NCBI RefSeq assembly: GCF_000281045.1
Contig: NW_008246145.1
Location: forward strand, 105,100 to 169,099
Length of the DNA: 64,000 nt
Direction: 5' to 3'
Origin: Saprolegnia diclina VS20
Lineage: Eukaryota; Oomycota; Saprolegniomycetes; Saprolegniales; Saprolegniaceae
In this document: positions 9,347-22,300 of the stretch, one piece after another
Layout of the letters: each line of letters starts with the position of its first letter
Numbering within the stretch: the stretch's first letter is position 1
Translations under genes and position numbers: made by a program
Notes under the pieces: model-generated
Databases searched by the model: none
Told to the model about the DNA's origin: nothing
Seen by the model: only the letters and a program-made list of their open reading frames with translations

Positions 9347-12300
9347 ATGACAAGCGAAACGGCGTTGCAAAAATCACGTGTTCCAAAACGCGCGTCCTCG
9401 GTGGCCACGCTCCAAAGCCTCGATTCGAACACGGATATGATAGCGCGCAAGTACGATGCGATCGCGCCCGAGATTCGGCAGTACCTGCGCGCGACGCTCA
9501 CGCCTCTGATCTCCATATTTGCCCACGCGATGCACATGCGCCGCCTCCGCGCCTTTCTTTGCTGGCGCATGCATACGACCAAAGCCGCCGTGTGCGCTGC
9601 TCAGACACTCGTCGTCGATCGCCTTCGGTACGTTCGTCTGTCCTATCAACATCCACGTCACGTCGCATGGCAGCCTCGTCGCGCGCGGGCTTGTTCGCGC
9701 GCGCCAGGCCGAGCAAATCACCGCGCGCCTCTCTCGCGTCCTCATACGGTCGAGGATGAAGCAGCTTTTGCATGGCTTTTTGCACTGGAAGGTCGTCGTG
9801 ACGCAGTATGCTCAGATCGCGTCATATGCGCCCGAGTACATGCACTGGATCGCGCAGCACCCGAGTACGTTCGGACGTGATTGTGGACAACGATGGAGGC
9901 TTCGTGCTTGTAGCGCACTTGCCGTTGCTCCAAGTGCGTGATGCGCTACTTCAGTGCAAGGCGACGCTGCTACTCCGTGGTAGCTAAAATGCCGAGGGAT
10001 TCCTAGGAGGTCGATAACCCTTGGATGTCATTGTAGCGGTCGCTCGGTGTCGCCCGTGCCGCCACGCGTGGCACATATGGAAGCGAGTACATGCTCTTTC
10101 TCATGTTTCGGTTCTACACCACAGACTAGGTAACTTGGAGCTGGCCCGTAATGGCGCAGTGTCTCCAGCGCCTCCATCTCGCGTTCCTCTTGCACGTACG
10201 TTTGTTCAGAGGATCGAGCGACTCGACGGAATAGCGTAGCGATGGCGGACGTATGCGCAGGCAAAACACACGTGGCAGCTTGTCACAAGCACGACGTGTG
10301 CGCGGCTGCGCGTACGCAGTGCTCTTTGAAACGGATATGACGTGGCGCTCTGTAGACGCACCGCGTGCGCGTCGCTGTCCAGCGCTGGCGCTACGAGACC
10401 GCAGACCGTCAGCACGCGCGTACACTGCGCGTCGTCACACGTCTCGGTAGAGGACTGCACTCTCTATTGGCATGTTGCAACCATAGACAATATAGCGCAC
10501 AAGCGGGTTGTGATGTCGCAGGTCTTTGCGCGGGTATGCCCGATGTGTGGTAGCGGTGTAAGGACTTGGGTGTGTCGTAGTGGCAGGCGACCGGTGGTCG
10601 TTGGCACCACGAGCGAGCGCGGGTGCGGACCCTTGTATCGTACCTGCACCGCGCACGGCAGTCGAAACTCGAAGTGGCATGGACTCGCTGGTCGACCGCG
10701 CTGTGGAGGCGCCAGGTACACGTGCAAGACTGGATCATATCGTACCTTGCACCGCTCTAGCGCATTGAGCAGCGACTGCAGCGCATTCTCCGTCGGCGAG
10801 CGCATCGCTACCTCGACCGAGCAGTTCTCGCTCTGCGCCTTCATGTACTGCACGACACGTCGACTGCAGAACGTTCTCGAGCTTACTTTTGCATCGTAGA
10901 GTATCACGCAACTGCACTGCATCGAGGCACGGCACTCGCAGCAGCAGTGGCGCTCTGGCACGACCGCGGCGATGTGTCTTCGGTACACAATCATGCCTCG
11001 ACAGCTGCTAATATCGACGCCTAGTTTGTGGCGCCAGCGTCAGCGCCACCGCTTGATTCGCGGCTTTATCACGTGGCAGCACCACAATGCACTCGCGCGT
11101 CACGCCGAGTTGTCGATGCGACGCCAACGCCTTCGCGCGCACTGGCGACGATGGCAAGCGCAGCACCACCTCTCATTGGAGTTGCATCGTCGAGCGCACA
11201 CTGCAAGGCAGCGACTGCAGTGGCGCCACGTATAGAGTCCAAACCCGCCAAATCGGCTGTGAAACGGGCGAGCATTAGGTGGCAGCGGGGTTTCAACGCT
11301 GGCGACGTCGCGTGCTGGCGGCGCAGGCGCTGCGGTCCACGGCGTTTGCGACCTGGAAGAGTCGCTTGAAGATGCTGAGAGCCCATCGAACCCGGGCGTA
11401 TCGCTGCCTCCAGCGCCTCCATGTACGCCTTTGGTGGCAGCAGTGGCGCGGTTCGTAACCCTAACCTTTCCTAACCTCATCTCGCATGGGCGCTAGGGGC
11501 ACACTACCGCCAGAGGTGCGCGTACCTCGCAGCACTGGGAGCTCCGATGCGCTGTGCTCTCGATGTTGCAAGTGCGAAGCTCCTCGCGCAGACCCTGTGC
11601 TTTTCGTCATGGAAGCTACGCGCGATGACGGCCAAGTCTTTTCTACTGGTACTACGAGCATACTGCGAGGGTCGACTTGATCTACTCACGTAGTCAACAA
11701 CGAATACCAGGCTTTGCAAAGAAAGGACCAAGCAAACGCGCGCGACGTGCTTTCTACAGTGCGCAACGTAAGAGAGGAGAAGTGCTCCATGAGCGTCGAT
11801 AGGTGGAAGAGCATCGTGACGTCGACCACGCTGCAGCGACAACGTACGAGCGAGGACGCTATAACATAGCTAGTAGTTATGAGCGTAGGTGGCTCCTTCA
11901 AGGCCCTTGCGCAGGGACTGTCGGCGCAGCTCGAACAATCAACGCTCCGGCACTTCGTGCATCGTCTTGTCGCGGTAGCTACTACACCAGCAAAACGACA
12001 ATAATGTCATGCGTGCACTGTAGCGCTGGCGCGGTTGGGCAGCGACACGAGGTCGCCACCGACGGCTCTTGCACCGCGTGCGGCGGCAACGACGGACGCG
12101 CCGGCTCGAGCGGTGCGTCACCTCGCTTGTACATTGTCCCAACATCCTTGTAGGGTAATGGCCATCTGGCGACAGCATGTGCGGCGACGTGCACGCTTGG
12201 CGACACTGCGACAGTCGCGAGCACGCATGTTGTCGTATGTACTTGATCAGATGCACCACAGATGATGCAACGTGTCGTAGCGAGTTTGGGTTTCGGCGAT

Positions 12301-13723
12301 GGACAGCGCTGGTGACGTGGCGGCGTCGCCTGCGTCAGCTCCGTGCGCGCTGGCAACGCGGGTGCCGACGTCAGTGCGTGCGCCGACTCTTTGATGCGTG
12401 GCGACGCATTTTTGTGGACCATCGACAGACCTGTCGCCGGGCGGTGGCACAGTGTGCGCACAAGGCAGCGTTCGCGGTATCCTACTAACGATAGAGTTGC
12501 GTTACTACCGTTGATCCGCTGGCAGATGCGTCGGGCCGCGTGGGGCCAATGGCGGTGCGCACAGCTATGCCTCTGTGACCACGAGGCGGTACTACGATCA
12601 CCACTTGCTCGCACCGACGACCTTATGATTGTCTTGTGTGGTGTAGACACTACGTCGCACACTGGTTCGAGTCTGGACGAAATGGCACCAGTATGTGCTG
12701 CGCGCGCGGCAGATGCAAAGGCAGCTGCGCCGGTGCCTACGAGGTGCCGTCGCTGGCGCTGCGACGGTAGCCGTCACTGTCGATGTAGGCGCGCTACAAG
12801 CCGCGTATCGCTGTGCGTGGCAGACGTGGCAGATACACACGGCCGTCTCGCGGCATCTCGCACGGACCGCAAAGCCAGTGGCCGAGGCGGCTGCGATTGT
12901 GACTACGGTGGAGCTATCGACGCCACTTGAATGTGAACGGAGCGACTGCGCGACGCACACGGACGTGTACGAGACAGAGAGCGCCGTGGCGCTGAAGGAG
13001 CTTCAAGCCGCCCATGCAGCGCTCTTGACGGTCTATGAGCAGCGCCAGCAAGACGCCGGTGAGTATCTGAGGGAGCGCGCGGTATGGCGCCGCCAACTCG
13101 ATGACGTCTTAAGCGAGAAGACGCAATTGATCCGAGTCCTCGACGAGTGCAAGGCACGACTCGTGACGGCCAAGCATCTCGCCCACGACAACCGCGTTGG
13201 CCCTTGCACCAAGTCTTAGCCTCTCAGACCGGGTGATGTAGGCGCTGCGGGCTCTTGTCGCCGACTCAAGCGCCCAGCGACAGCAGATCGCGCAGCTCAC
13301 AGGTACCTCACTTGCTTAGCGGCCGAGAACGTCGTAACTGGATAGGACGATGCGCCCTTGGCGAACGTATGCTCCAGCGACTCGAACTCGAACTCACCAA
13401 CGAACGGTCCGAGCGCGCTCGCGAACTGGATGCGCACCATGCACACACAACCGAGCTCACGTTGCAACTGGCCACGGTATGTAGCGCGCTGCAGCTCGTG
13501 TCGATGCGCACGCGTGTAGGTGCGCGAACACTGCACGCACCTTGAAGACATGGAACGGTATACCTGTGTTGCAATGTTGTCGTATCTACCTCTGGACCGT
13601 AGCTACAACATCAAGCTCCAACACAAGCTCGCGCTGCAGGAAGACCGCTGGCAGCGCGCCAAGCTCGCGAGCTTTGAAGCGACGTTGCAGCGCATGGACG
13701 CGACGACCAAACCCGAGCCCTAA
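9347..13723 (+). CDS. SFI1-repeat (centrin-binding-like) coiled-coil protein
   Basis: A long, heavily split gene. It starts with MTSETALQKSRVPKRASSVA and a helical region. It then carries many helical repeats with a Leu-x-x-x-Phe/Trp-x-x-Trp core, for example LRAFLCWRMHTTKA, IRGFITWQHHNALARHA, LRAHWRRWQAQHHLSLEL, VRRLFDAWRRIFVDH, IRWQMRRAAWGQWR and AAYRCAWQTWQIHTAVS. This pattern matches SFI1 repeats, which bind centrin along a long helix in centrosome/basal-body bridges. The last third (about 12,960-13,720) is a charged coiled coil (ALKELQAAHAALLTVYEQ, then WRRQLDDVLSEKTQLIRV) ending in TKPEP. Zoosporic oomycetes have basal bodies, so such a role fits. Exact exon borders between 9.6 and 12 kb are not resolved. 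Alternative: another Trp-rich IQ-like scaffold. Confidence 0.65.
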
Positions 13724-13906
13724 GCTCCCCTACCCTCCTTCGACAAAAATCGGCAAAATTACCAAACTATATGCATACTATCTTTGTCCAGTGGTATCAA
13801 TCGCTCCAAAAAACTGCTCTCGCTACGAATCTGGATCACGGGCTATCCTCTCCGTCGCCATGTCGACTCAGACATATCACATTGCGTTTGCAGGTTATAG
13901 AAAGGA

Positions 13907-15758
13907 CTAGACGATCGTAAACTCGGCGTATTCGAGCTGTGCGAGCGCGCAGAGACCCTCTCGCATCAAGTCTTTGGTCGGGTACAGCGGCAGGTCGATG
14001 CGGTTGAAGCACGCGTGGGCCCGCGGGTAGACACCGCGCGTGTAGCGAATCGCTTCAACAGTGAACGGGCAGAGTCGACCGTCAAAGCTCGTGAGACCTG
14101 GAAACCCCTGGATCGGCACGCGGGACGAGCCGGTCGTAAACTGCAGCAAGTGCCGTCGCTGCGTCGGCGTCATCTCGCGCACGAGGGCCCAGAACCACTG
14201 CGCAGTCTCCGTCGCCGCGTGCGCCAGAGCCATCTTGGTGCAGCGCTCCCACTCGCTCACGTCAATGTCGGCCGCAGTCCCGAACAGTAAGAGGCCGAGC
14301 TCTTGGTAGTCAAACGACAAAAGCACGTCGGGTGGCATGACCTACCCTCGAACAACTCGTCAGACAACCAAAGTAACGACAGGAAGGACAACCTCGTTGA
14401 ACCCGCGCAGGAGCGACGCAAGCGGCTGCGCGATCCGGTCAAACAAGAGGTATTGGACCATACAGTCCACATACGCCGATCGATTCGCAAGTGTCACGGG
14501 CATGTCGTGGCCGTTCTGGACCAAAGCCACGAGGTCCTTATCAGTGCCCGTCGAGACAGTAAAGTCCAAGCAGAGGTCGTCGACCGAGGACGCGGTCGCA
14601 ACGTAGTGCAAACTGGAGGCGGTGACAGGATCGAGAAAGGCAATGTCGGCGACCGAGAGCGGCGCGCCGACCAGTGCTTTTAACAGCGGCACACAGAGCG
14701 GCTGCGGCAGCACTTGGCCTTCCAGGAGTGCCCGCGCAAGCAGCCGGCCCACAGCGCGAAAGGCAGACAAGTTGGCCGCGTCGAGGCTCGTCGTCGGGTC
14801 AATCATGTATGCCCCGTCGTCTTTGTGGTTGATGCAAAAGAGACCGCGCGACGGCGCCAAGATGGCCGCGAGTACGAGGCTGTACCACTCGCGCTGGAGG
14901 CCACCGGCGTCGACGCCACTCTCGCCAAGCATTGTGATGCTGGTCGTCGAGCAGAGAGAGGCATGTGGGATCTGCAAGAGCATATCTATCGACTCGAACG
15001 CGAGGTCTCGGTACACGTTGAGCTTTGTCGCGGGTCGCGACGTGTGGCTGAGCACAGTGCATAACGCAGCGACCTTGGTGGTAAAGGATGCGTCCTGAAG
15101 CGCGAGGAGGTGGCGCCACTGCCACAACGCAAGCGTCTCGCCAAACGCGGGGGCGACGTCGGGCGACAGAGACGCCAGCGGCGTCCACGCCACCGTGGCA
15201 GCTAATGCGTCGTAGGTAATCACGTACTGGCCATGCATGGACTCGGACGAGGACCACTGCAGCACACCGGCCGGCGACAGAGTGCGCGCCCACTGTTTGC
15301 GGCGCCTACCATCGAGTCGTCAGAGGTATGGATCGCGACCAGCGTACATGGCACTCTGCTGCCGGAGACTCAAGGCAGCGGTCGGTACAGTGTCTTTGGT
15401 GGCGTCGCAGAGGACGCAGTGCATTGTGCGAAGCTGGTTTTCGAAGGCGCAGATCGGACACGCCCAGCGCACGGCGTTGCTACAGCCAGGATAAGGAAAG
15501 GGATGCTGGCATGCAGGACCCACGGATCATCGAGGTTCTGGCGCTCGAGGCCGTCTGCAAAGTTACCTAAAAAGCTATGGGCGAAGTGAGAGAAGCGATG
15601 ATACTGGGGACATCGAGGTACTCTTGTTCGAGAAGCGCGGCTTGAGTCGGGAGGCAGCAGCAGTGGCGCAAGATGCACCACGCCACGTACAGGCACGCCA
15701 GCCCCAGCGCCACTTGCAGCACGAGTGCGATCGGCATCTTGCCGTCGTCGTAGCTCAT
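13907..15758 (-). CDS. Membrane-anchored RanBP2-finger HECT E3 ubiquitin ligase, copy 1
   Basis: Five exons join in frame (15758-15622, 15574-15524, 15479-15348, 15305-14396, 14344-13907) to give 555 aa. Order: an N-terminal TM helix at about residues 8-30 (MPIALVLQVALGLACLYVAW); a RanBP2-type zinc finger (WACPICAFENQLRTMHCVLC: W, CxxC, CxxC); a linker; then a HECT domain. HECT hallmarks are GVDAGGLQREWYSLV, GRLLARALLEGQ, the C-lobe block GSSRVPIQGFPGL and the catalytic Cys522 in HACFNRIDLPLYPT. The C-terminal Phe at position -4 (EFTIV end) is kept. It should form a ubiquitin thioester at a membrane surface while the finger may bind ubiquitin; the membrane and substrate are unknown. It is paralogous to the gene at 27,941, on the far side of TOR. 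It is convergent with the SFI1-like gene (183 bp between stops). Confidence 0.9.
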
Positions 15759-16314
15759 GGTCGCTGCTTGGAAATGCAATTGTGATTTACCAAAGGCTCG
15801 GGACAGGTCCGTTGGACACTGGTATCTCGTCTCTGCACGGGAATGCGCCACGTCGGGTTATCCGGATGGGTCAAATAATGGCTGGTTTTCGGAAAGGACA
15901 TCGGATTTGTATGTAAGTCTTGCCAAGTGATAGGCCGAGTATACAAACCACCAGCTTAAAATCAGCCATAAACTGACCCGGTACGCCCGGCTCGGCGAGG
16001 GGCGTGGCACATGCCGAATATAAATACATCCGATTCGGCAGATATGGCATGTGCCGACGACCACAGCTTCAACGTGCGACTCGGCGAACCCGCCGGGTTG
16101 TGAGCCGTAGCATCTCGCGTGCGGTCTACGGACGAGAGAGGTCTCTCTTTTGCACCGTATATCGCAGGAGAGAATAGCAGTACTTTTCAGGTCGCAGCCG
16201 CCGAGGTATCGGGCGCAGATTGTTGGGTGCTCGATTTAAATCTGGCATGTGCCACATGCCATATGCCACTTTGAACCGGACGGAGTTGCCACAAGCAAGA
16301 AGAAGTCCGTGAGC
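15759..16314. promoter_or_regulatory. Divergent promoter of HECT copy 1 and TOR with GGCATGTGCC elements
   Basis: This 556-bp region separates the divergent starts of the HECT gene (15758) and TOR (16315). It holds three copies of a GGCA-NN-TGCC element: GGCACATGCC at about 16003, GGCATGTGCC at about 16043, and a fused GGCATGTGCCACATGCC at 16244-16260. The last is preceded by TTTAAATCT. A near-identical TTTTAAATGTGGCATGTGCC lies upstream of the secreted lectin-like gene (about 60,318). Function is inferred only from repetition and position. Confidence 0.5.
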
Positions 16315-19300
16315 ATGCTCAAGCACAAGCTCAAGGATCGGGACGTCGACGCCGTGGCCGCGATCTTGACGCGGCTCCAGGCCAAGGAGGCGACCGTGCG
16401 CGAGACAGCGGCCCTTGACCTGCGCGCGGCCGTGGCCACGCTCTCTCGCGAGCTCACGTCCGAGACGTTTGCGCGGTTCCTCTCCGAGCTAACGCCCCGT
16501 CTCCAGAGCCTCCTCCAGAGCCCTGCGCTTGGCGACCAGCTCGGTGGTATTGCGGCCGTCGAAGCGCTCATTCCCGTCGCGACCGAGGCGCAGATCATCC
16601 GGTTCGCCAACTACCTCCGGTCGTTCTTTGTCACGTGCGAGTCCAAGGACGGGCTCCGCGCCGCAAGCCTCGCACTCGGGAAGCTGGCGTCGACGACCGA
16701 GATGGGCATCAGCGGCACGCTCGTCGCGGCCTTTGTCGATTTCGAGGTCAAGCGCGCGTTCGAGTGGCTCACGAACCCGTGCTTTAACAGCAGCCAGAGC
16801 CACCGCCGGCTCGCAGCCTGCTTTGTCCTCAAGGCGCTCGCGGTCGCGGTGCCCACGCTCTTCCACGTCAACCTCTCGACCTTCTTTGTCGCGATCTGGC
16901 CCGCGATCCGCGATGCCCGTGTCGACGTCCGCGACGCGGCCACGGTGCGCTTGCATCCTTTGCGATCGATGGCTCATAGAAGCATGTAGGATGCGCTCGC
17001 TGCGTGCCTCCAGCTCATCTCGATGCGTCAGACGCGTCATCGCGTCCAGTGGTACTGCAAAATCTACGACCAAGTCCAGGAAGGCCTCAACGTCGCGTCG
17101 CGCACCGGTCCATTTCGCTCTTCCGAATCCGAATCTGAATCTGAACGTAGGTACGTCGGTGCAGATTCTGCCGACCAAGACGCCCGCATGGGATGCGATT
17201 CACGGATCGCTGCTCGTGGTCATGCAGCTGCTTCAAAACACGGGCAGCTTCATGGTGCCCCGGTTCCGCGAGGTGCGTTTTCATTGTTTGCCTCTGCACG
17301 ATGGACAATATTGTCATGTAGGTGTGCGACATTGTCTTGTGCTACAAAGACTCGCGCGACAAACTCGTCGCGCGGTCTGTGTGCCTCCTCTTGCCGCAGC
17401 TCGCCGCGTACTGCCCCGGTATCAACCCTACCCCTCTGGTGTGTGTATCAACGTATCGAGTAGATGCGTTCGTGCGGCACTATCTAAGCACGTGCGTGAC
17501 GCACCTCATGAAGCGCATGACCACGTACGTCTCGGCGGCCGAGCGCGGCGTCGCCTTCCTCGCTCTTGGCCATCTCGCGCTGTCGGTCGGCGGTACGACC
17601 CCGCTGCCTTGTTCATATTTTCTCGATTTTTTTCACATTTATTCATATTATTCATGTTCCGAGTGTAGACCACTTGGTGCCGCAGCTTCCGAGCATTGTC
17701 GAGCTCCTCCAGGACGGCATGAAGCGCAACCGGTACTTCTGCATCGAGACGCTCATGTGCGTGGCCCACTTTACGCGGGCGTGCGGCACTGCGTTCGAGC
17801 CGTACCTGCCGTCGCTCGTCGAGCAAATGATGGACGGCGGGCTCAACGACCCGCTCGTCGAAGCGCTCGCCGATATCACCAAGACAGTGCCCCTCCTCTT
17901 GACCGGCGTCCAAGAGCGGCTCCTCAACGAAATCTCGCTCGTGTTGCGCGGTATCGCTGCCGTATCTCGAAGCACGTTGGACGAGGTCTCTGTAGGGGTG
18001 GCCTTTGCGCCGTCGCTCGACGAGAAGCCTCTCAAAGCGCGCAAATCCGGACGACGTGACGAGGTCGCGTCATCGTATCCGGCGTCGTCCGCCGCTCTCT
18101 CGCTCTCGCTCAAGACGCTGAGCTGGTTCAACTTTGAAGGCCCATTTTCGATTCTGCCGTTCGTGCGCGACAGCGTCTGCTTGTACCTGACGCACCACGA
18201 CATGACGGTCCGGAAGCAAGGTACGGACAACATGACAGCGAGAAGAAACACGAGCCAATGCCATGTAGCTGTCGTGGCGTGTGCCAAGCTGCTCTTGCCG
18301 ACGGCTGTGCCCAAACGCGGCCCGAGTGGCCGCGTGATTGATGAGATCTTGCAGCAGCTGCTCCAAGTACGCACACAGCGTCGTCCAACGTGCTTGATGC
18401 CTGTAGGTGGGCATCTCGGACGTCGACTCGAACGTCCGGAAGAGCGTAGTCGAGTCGCTCGACGCGCGCTTTGACGAGTGGCTGAGCCAAGAAACGCACT
18501 TGACGCTGCTCTTCTTCCTTCTCAACGACGGTACGTCGAGAATCTGGTTGCTACGACGTACAACGTATGGAGACTAGAGACCCCAAGCATCCGAGAAGGC
18601 ACCATGTGTCTGCTGGAGCGCGTTGCGCCGCTCAACCCAGCGTTCATCCTGCCGTTGCTGCGCCGCGTGTTGGTCCAAGTACGGCTACCCTTTGATGTCG
18701 AGAACGATATCAGCGCGATCGTGTAGCTGCTCACGGAGCTCGAGCATGCGGTGGATCTGCGTATGTTGGAAGACAGCACGCGCCTCCTCGGGCGCCTCAT
18801 CCGCGGCTCGCAGCATCTCATCGAGCCGTACCTTGGCCGTGTCCTCCAGGTTGGGCGTATGCGGTTTGTATCAATGTATCAACGTCTGGATGTAGGTGCT
18901 TTTGCCCAAGATCCAGCATGGCAATGCGATGCAGCAGAACCTGGCGAGCGCGGTCTTGACCACGATTGGCGAGCTCGCACTCGCCGTGCACGTATGCCCT
19001 GCTTCACTGTCGTCCCACGACGTATCTCGCTATCTGTAGGAGCCCATGGCGGCGTACGAGCCGGCTCTCTTGCCGCTCATTCTCGACGCGCTTCAAGACC
19101 ACGGGTCGATCCAGAAGCGCCAAGTCGCCCTCGTGACACTCGGCCAGCTGGTAACAATACGCTACGTATCGTGTTGATGGCACTGTGTGCGTAGACGGGC
19201 AGCACGGGCTCGGTCGTGCAGCCGTACATTAGCTACCCCAAGATCCTCGAGGTGCTCTTGGACTTGCTGCAGCACACGGCAGCGACGCCGTGGCAACTGC

Positions 19301-22300
19301 GCCGCGAAGCCATGAAGACGATTGGCATTCTGGGTCTCTTTCCATATGCTTGTGACGCGTTGTCTGATGGCCAAGGTGATAGGCGCGCTGGATCCGTACA
19401 AGTACAAGCTGTGCATCTCGAGTGCGTCGCTGCACGAAGGCAATGTGGAAGAAGGCGGCGTCGGCCTCGGGTCGCTCTCGATGACGCGCAAGTTCAAGCC
19501 CACGTACACGACGACCGACGATGTCGCGTATCCATCGTATCGGCTGCCATAGGGACATGGGCCCGAGCATGGACGAGAAGCAGCAGATCGAGCTCCAGCT
19601 GTTCACTGCGGCGCCCGTGGGCACGCGCCGTCCGGAGAAGGCCAAGTACGTGCGCCAACTCGCGACAGTGTATGCACTCGCGCATAGAAAGGTGCTGGGC
19701 AAGCGCAGCCTCGTGGCCAAGACGCTCGAAGCCGCGACTGTGCTCCGTACGTCGTTGCGCTTGTTTTGCTCTGACATGCATGGTCGTAGCGCTCGATGGA
19801 TACTTGGACCAAGAGCTCCTCGATACGCTCGACGTCGACTTGGAGCTGGAGCTCGATCCGCGCGCCGTTGCCGTGTCGTCGGAAGCGTACTTTCCGACGG
19901 TCGCGATCCACGCTCTGCTCAACATTCTCAAGGAGCCGTCGCTCAGCATGCACCACTATGGTATGTCGCTGATTCCTTTGGATTATCTGGATGATCTGGA
20001 TGATCTGGATGTTGACGTGGTGTGGATACTAGGCGTGATCCAGGCCATCATGTTCATCTTCAAGTCGCTGAGCCTCCAGTGCGTGCCGTTCTTGCCGTAC
20101 ATTGTGCCACCGTTTCTGCATGTGCTCGCCCGCGGTATCGACGCCACGCCGACCGACGAGGTGCCATGGGGCTTGGTGCGATAGGCGAACCCCGGCTGCG
20201 CGACTCGCTGTTTCTGCAGCTCACGGTGCTCACCTCGATCGTGCAAGCGCACCTCGGGTCGTTCTTCCCGGCCATCATTGTGCTCGCGCTCCGCCATTGG
20301 CGCGCCCACCTGCCGCAGATCGTCCGCCTCGTCGAGGTACATGGCACGGTATGTTTCGCGGTTGACCTTCAAATTTGCAGAAAATCGCGGTCGCGGTGCC
20401 CAGTGATTTTCGCACCGTGTATTTTCCTCAGCTGTTGCCCAAGATCCTCGAAGTGCTCCAGCCCCACCCGCACTCGGACCTGCTCTTCTTTAGCGGTAGC
20501 TTGCTCTATCTCGTCGATGCATGCGCGTCATGGAGGCATATATAGAAGCGGCCGATGGCGGTGGCACGGCGGCCACCGGCGCGCCGTCGTCGACGTCCGA
20601 TGGCACCAGCACGGGCGTGACGTCGGTGCCGAGTACGCTGCCGTCGGGCTCGGACGTCGACAGCCTCACGCTCGACAAGAAGGACGGCACCAAACACCTC
20701 TCGTGCGCGCACTTCGGTTGTGAGATGGTTGTTGAGATTCACATTCCCATTAGAGTGCTCGCGTCGATTCAGATGCAAATGGTCCACTTGCTCGTTGTGT
20801 GCGGCGCGTCGGTCGACGAAGCCGTGTACCTGCTCTTGCCGGCGCTCACGCGGCTCTTAGAACACAGCGACACGGCGCTCGAGGTCGATCGCGTCTTCTG
20901 ATATCGTATCATGACTCGGGGCGTAGGTCAAGACGAGCATTGTGACGCTGCTCGCGCAGCTCACGCAGCTCGGGGACTATGAGCACTATGCGGGTCCGCG
21001 CCTCTTGCTGCCGTTGCAGCGCGCGGTGCGGGCGACACTGCAGTCCCCGTCGGCCGTCTTTCGACCCGATGTAGTGTCTTTCTCTCTCCGTGGTTTTCAT
21101 GCAAGACTGGGCGTAGATACGTAAATTTGGCGACGCGGTGCTCTACTGCCTCTGCGCGGTCGCCTTCCAGCTCCAGGACGGCCTTGTGCAGTACACGCCG
21201 CTCGTCAAGGCGATCGGCCGCGTCCTCGAGACGCAGCTTGAGCTCAACATCGCGCACCTCGAGTCGCTCGTCGCCAAGCTCGTCGCCAACGACCGGATCG
21301 TGCGCGACGACCTCGCGCACGCGTCGCTTTTGACGCCCGAGCTGCAAGCGTGGCTGGACGTGAGCCGCGACAGCCGCGCGCCCGTCGTCGTGCCGGCCGC
21401 CACGTCGTCGTCGTCGGTGCCGCGTCTGCATGTCAACCAGCAAAACCTCCGGCGGGCTTGGGAGGCGTCGCAGCGGTCGACCAAAGATGGTACGACGATC
21501 CTCTCTCAGTGGTGTGTATCGACGGGTTGTGTCAGATTGGCTCGAGTGGATGCGCCGGTTCTCGATCGAACTGCTGCGCGAGTCGCCGTCGGCGGCCTTG
21601 CGGTACAGATCGTAGTCGTACGAGGACGTCGAGAGAGAGCGTGGACCGTAGGTCGTGCTGCTCGCTTGCCCAAGCGTACAACCCGCTCGCCCGCGCGCTG
21701 TTCAACTCTGCGTTTGTCTCGTGCTGGAACGACCTGCACGAGCAGTACCAAGACTACCTCGTGCGCGCCCTCGAGACGGCCTTTCAGAGTGACACGATCT
21801 CGGCCGAGATTCTCCAAACGCTGCTCAACCTCGCCGAGTTTATGGAGCACGACGTCGAGGCGCTGCCGATCGGTCGGACCCTACCCCTTGCTTGCGGTTT
21901 GTCGATACGATGTTGGAGTAGATATTCGCGAACTTGGCGAGCTCGCGCAAAAGTGCCATGCGTACGCCAAGGTACACACTATTGTCTATTGAATATGTAC
22001 CAAGACGAGCGCGTAGGCCCTGCACTACAAGGAACTCGAGTTTCACACGTCGCCAAGCACGTGCATTGAAGCGCTCATCTCGATCAACAACCAAGTCGGC
22101 CAGCCCGAGGCCGCAGTGGGCATCCTCAAGTATGCGCAGCTGCACCACCGCAGCGTCATCCAAGTCAAAGAGTCGTGGTACGAGAAGCTCCAGAACTGGC
22201 AAGGCGCACTCGATCTGTACGATGCCAAGCTCGCCGAGCCGACGACCTCGGTAGGAGTTTTGCGTTGGGTTTGATTGGAGTGTTGACATAGGACCTGGTA

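Noticed and set aside
16249-16314. Upstream extension of the TOR reading frame
   Set aside because: The frame starts with GTG within the GGCATGTGCC promoter element. The first ATG in frame is 16315, where similarity to TOR begins.
19985-20012. GATGATCTG repeats that looked like a coding acidic repeat
   Set aside because: They lie inside a TOR intron (about 19,961-20,033) and are not translated in the spliced frame.
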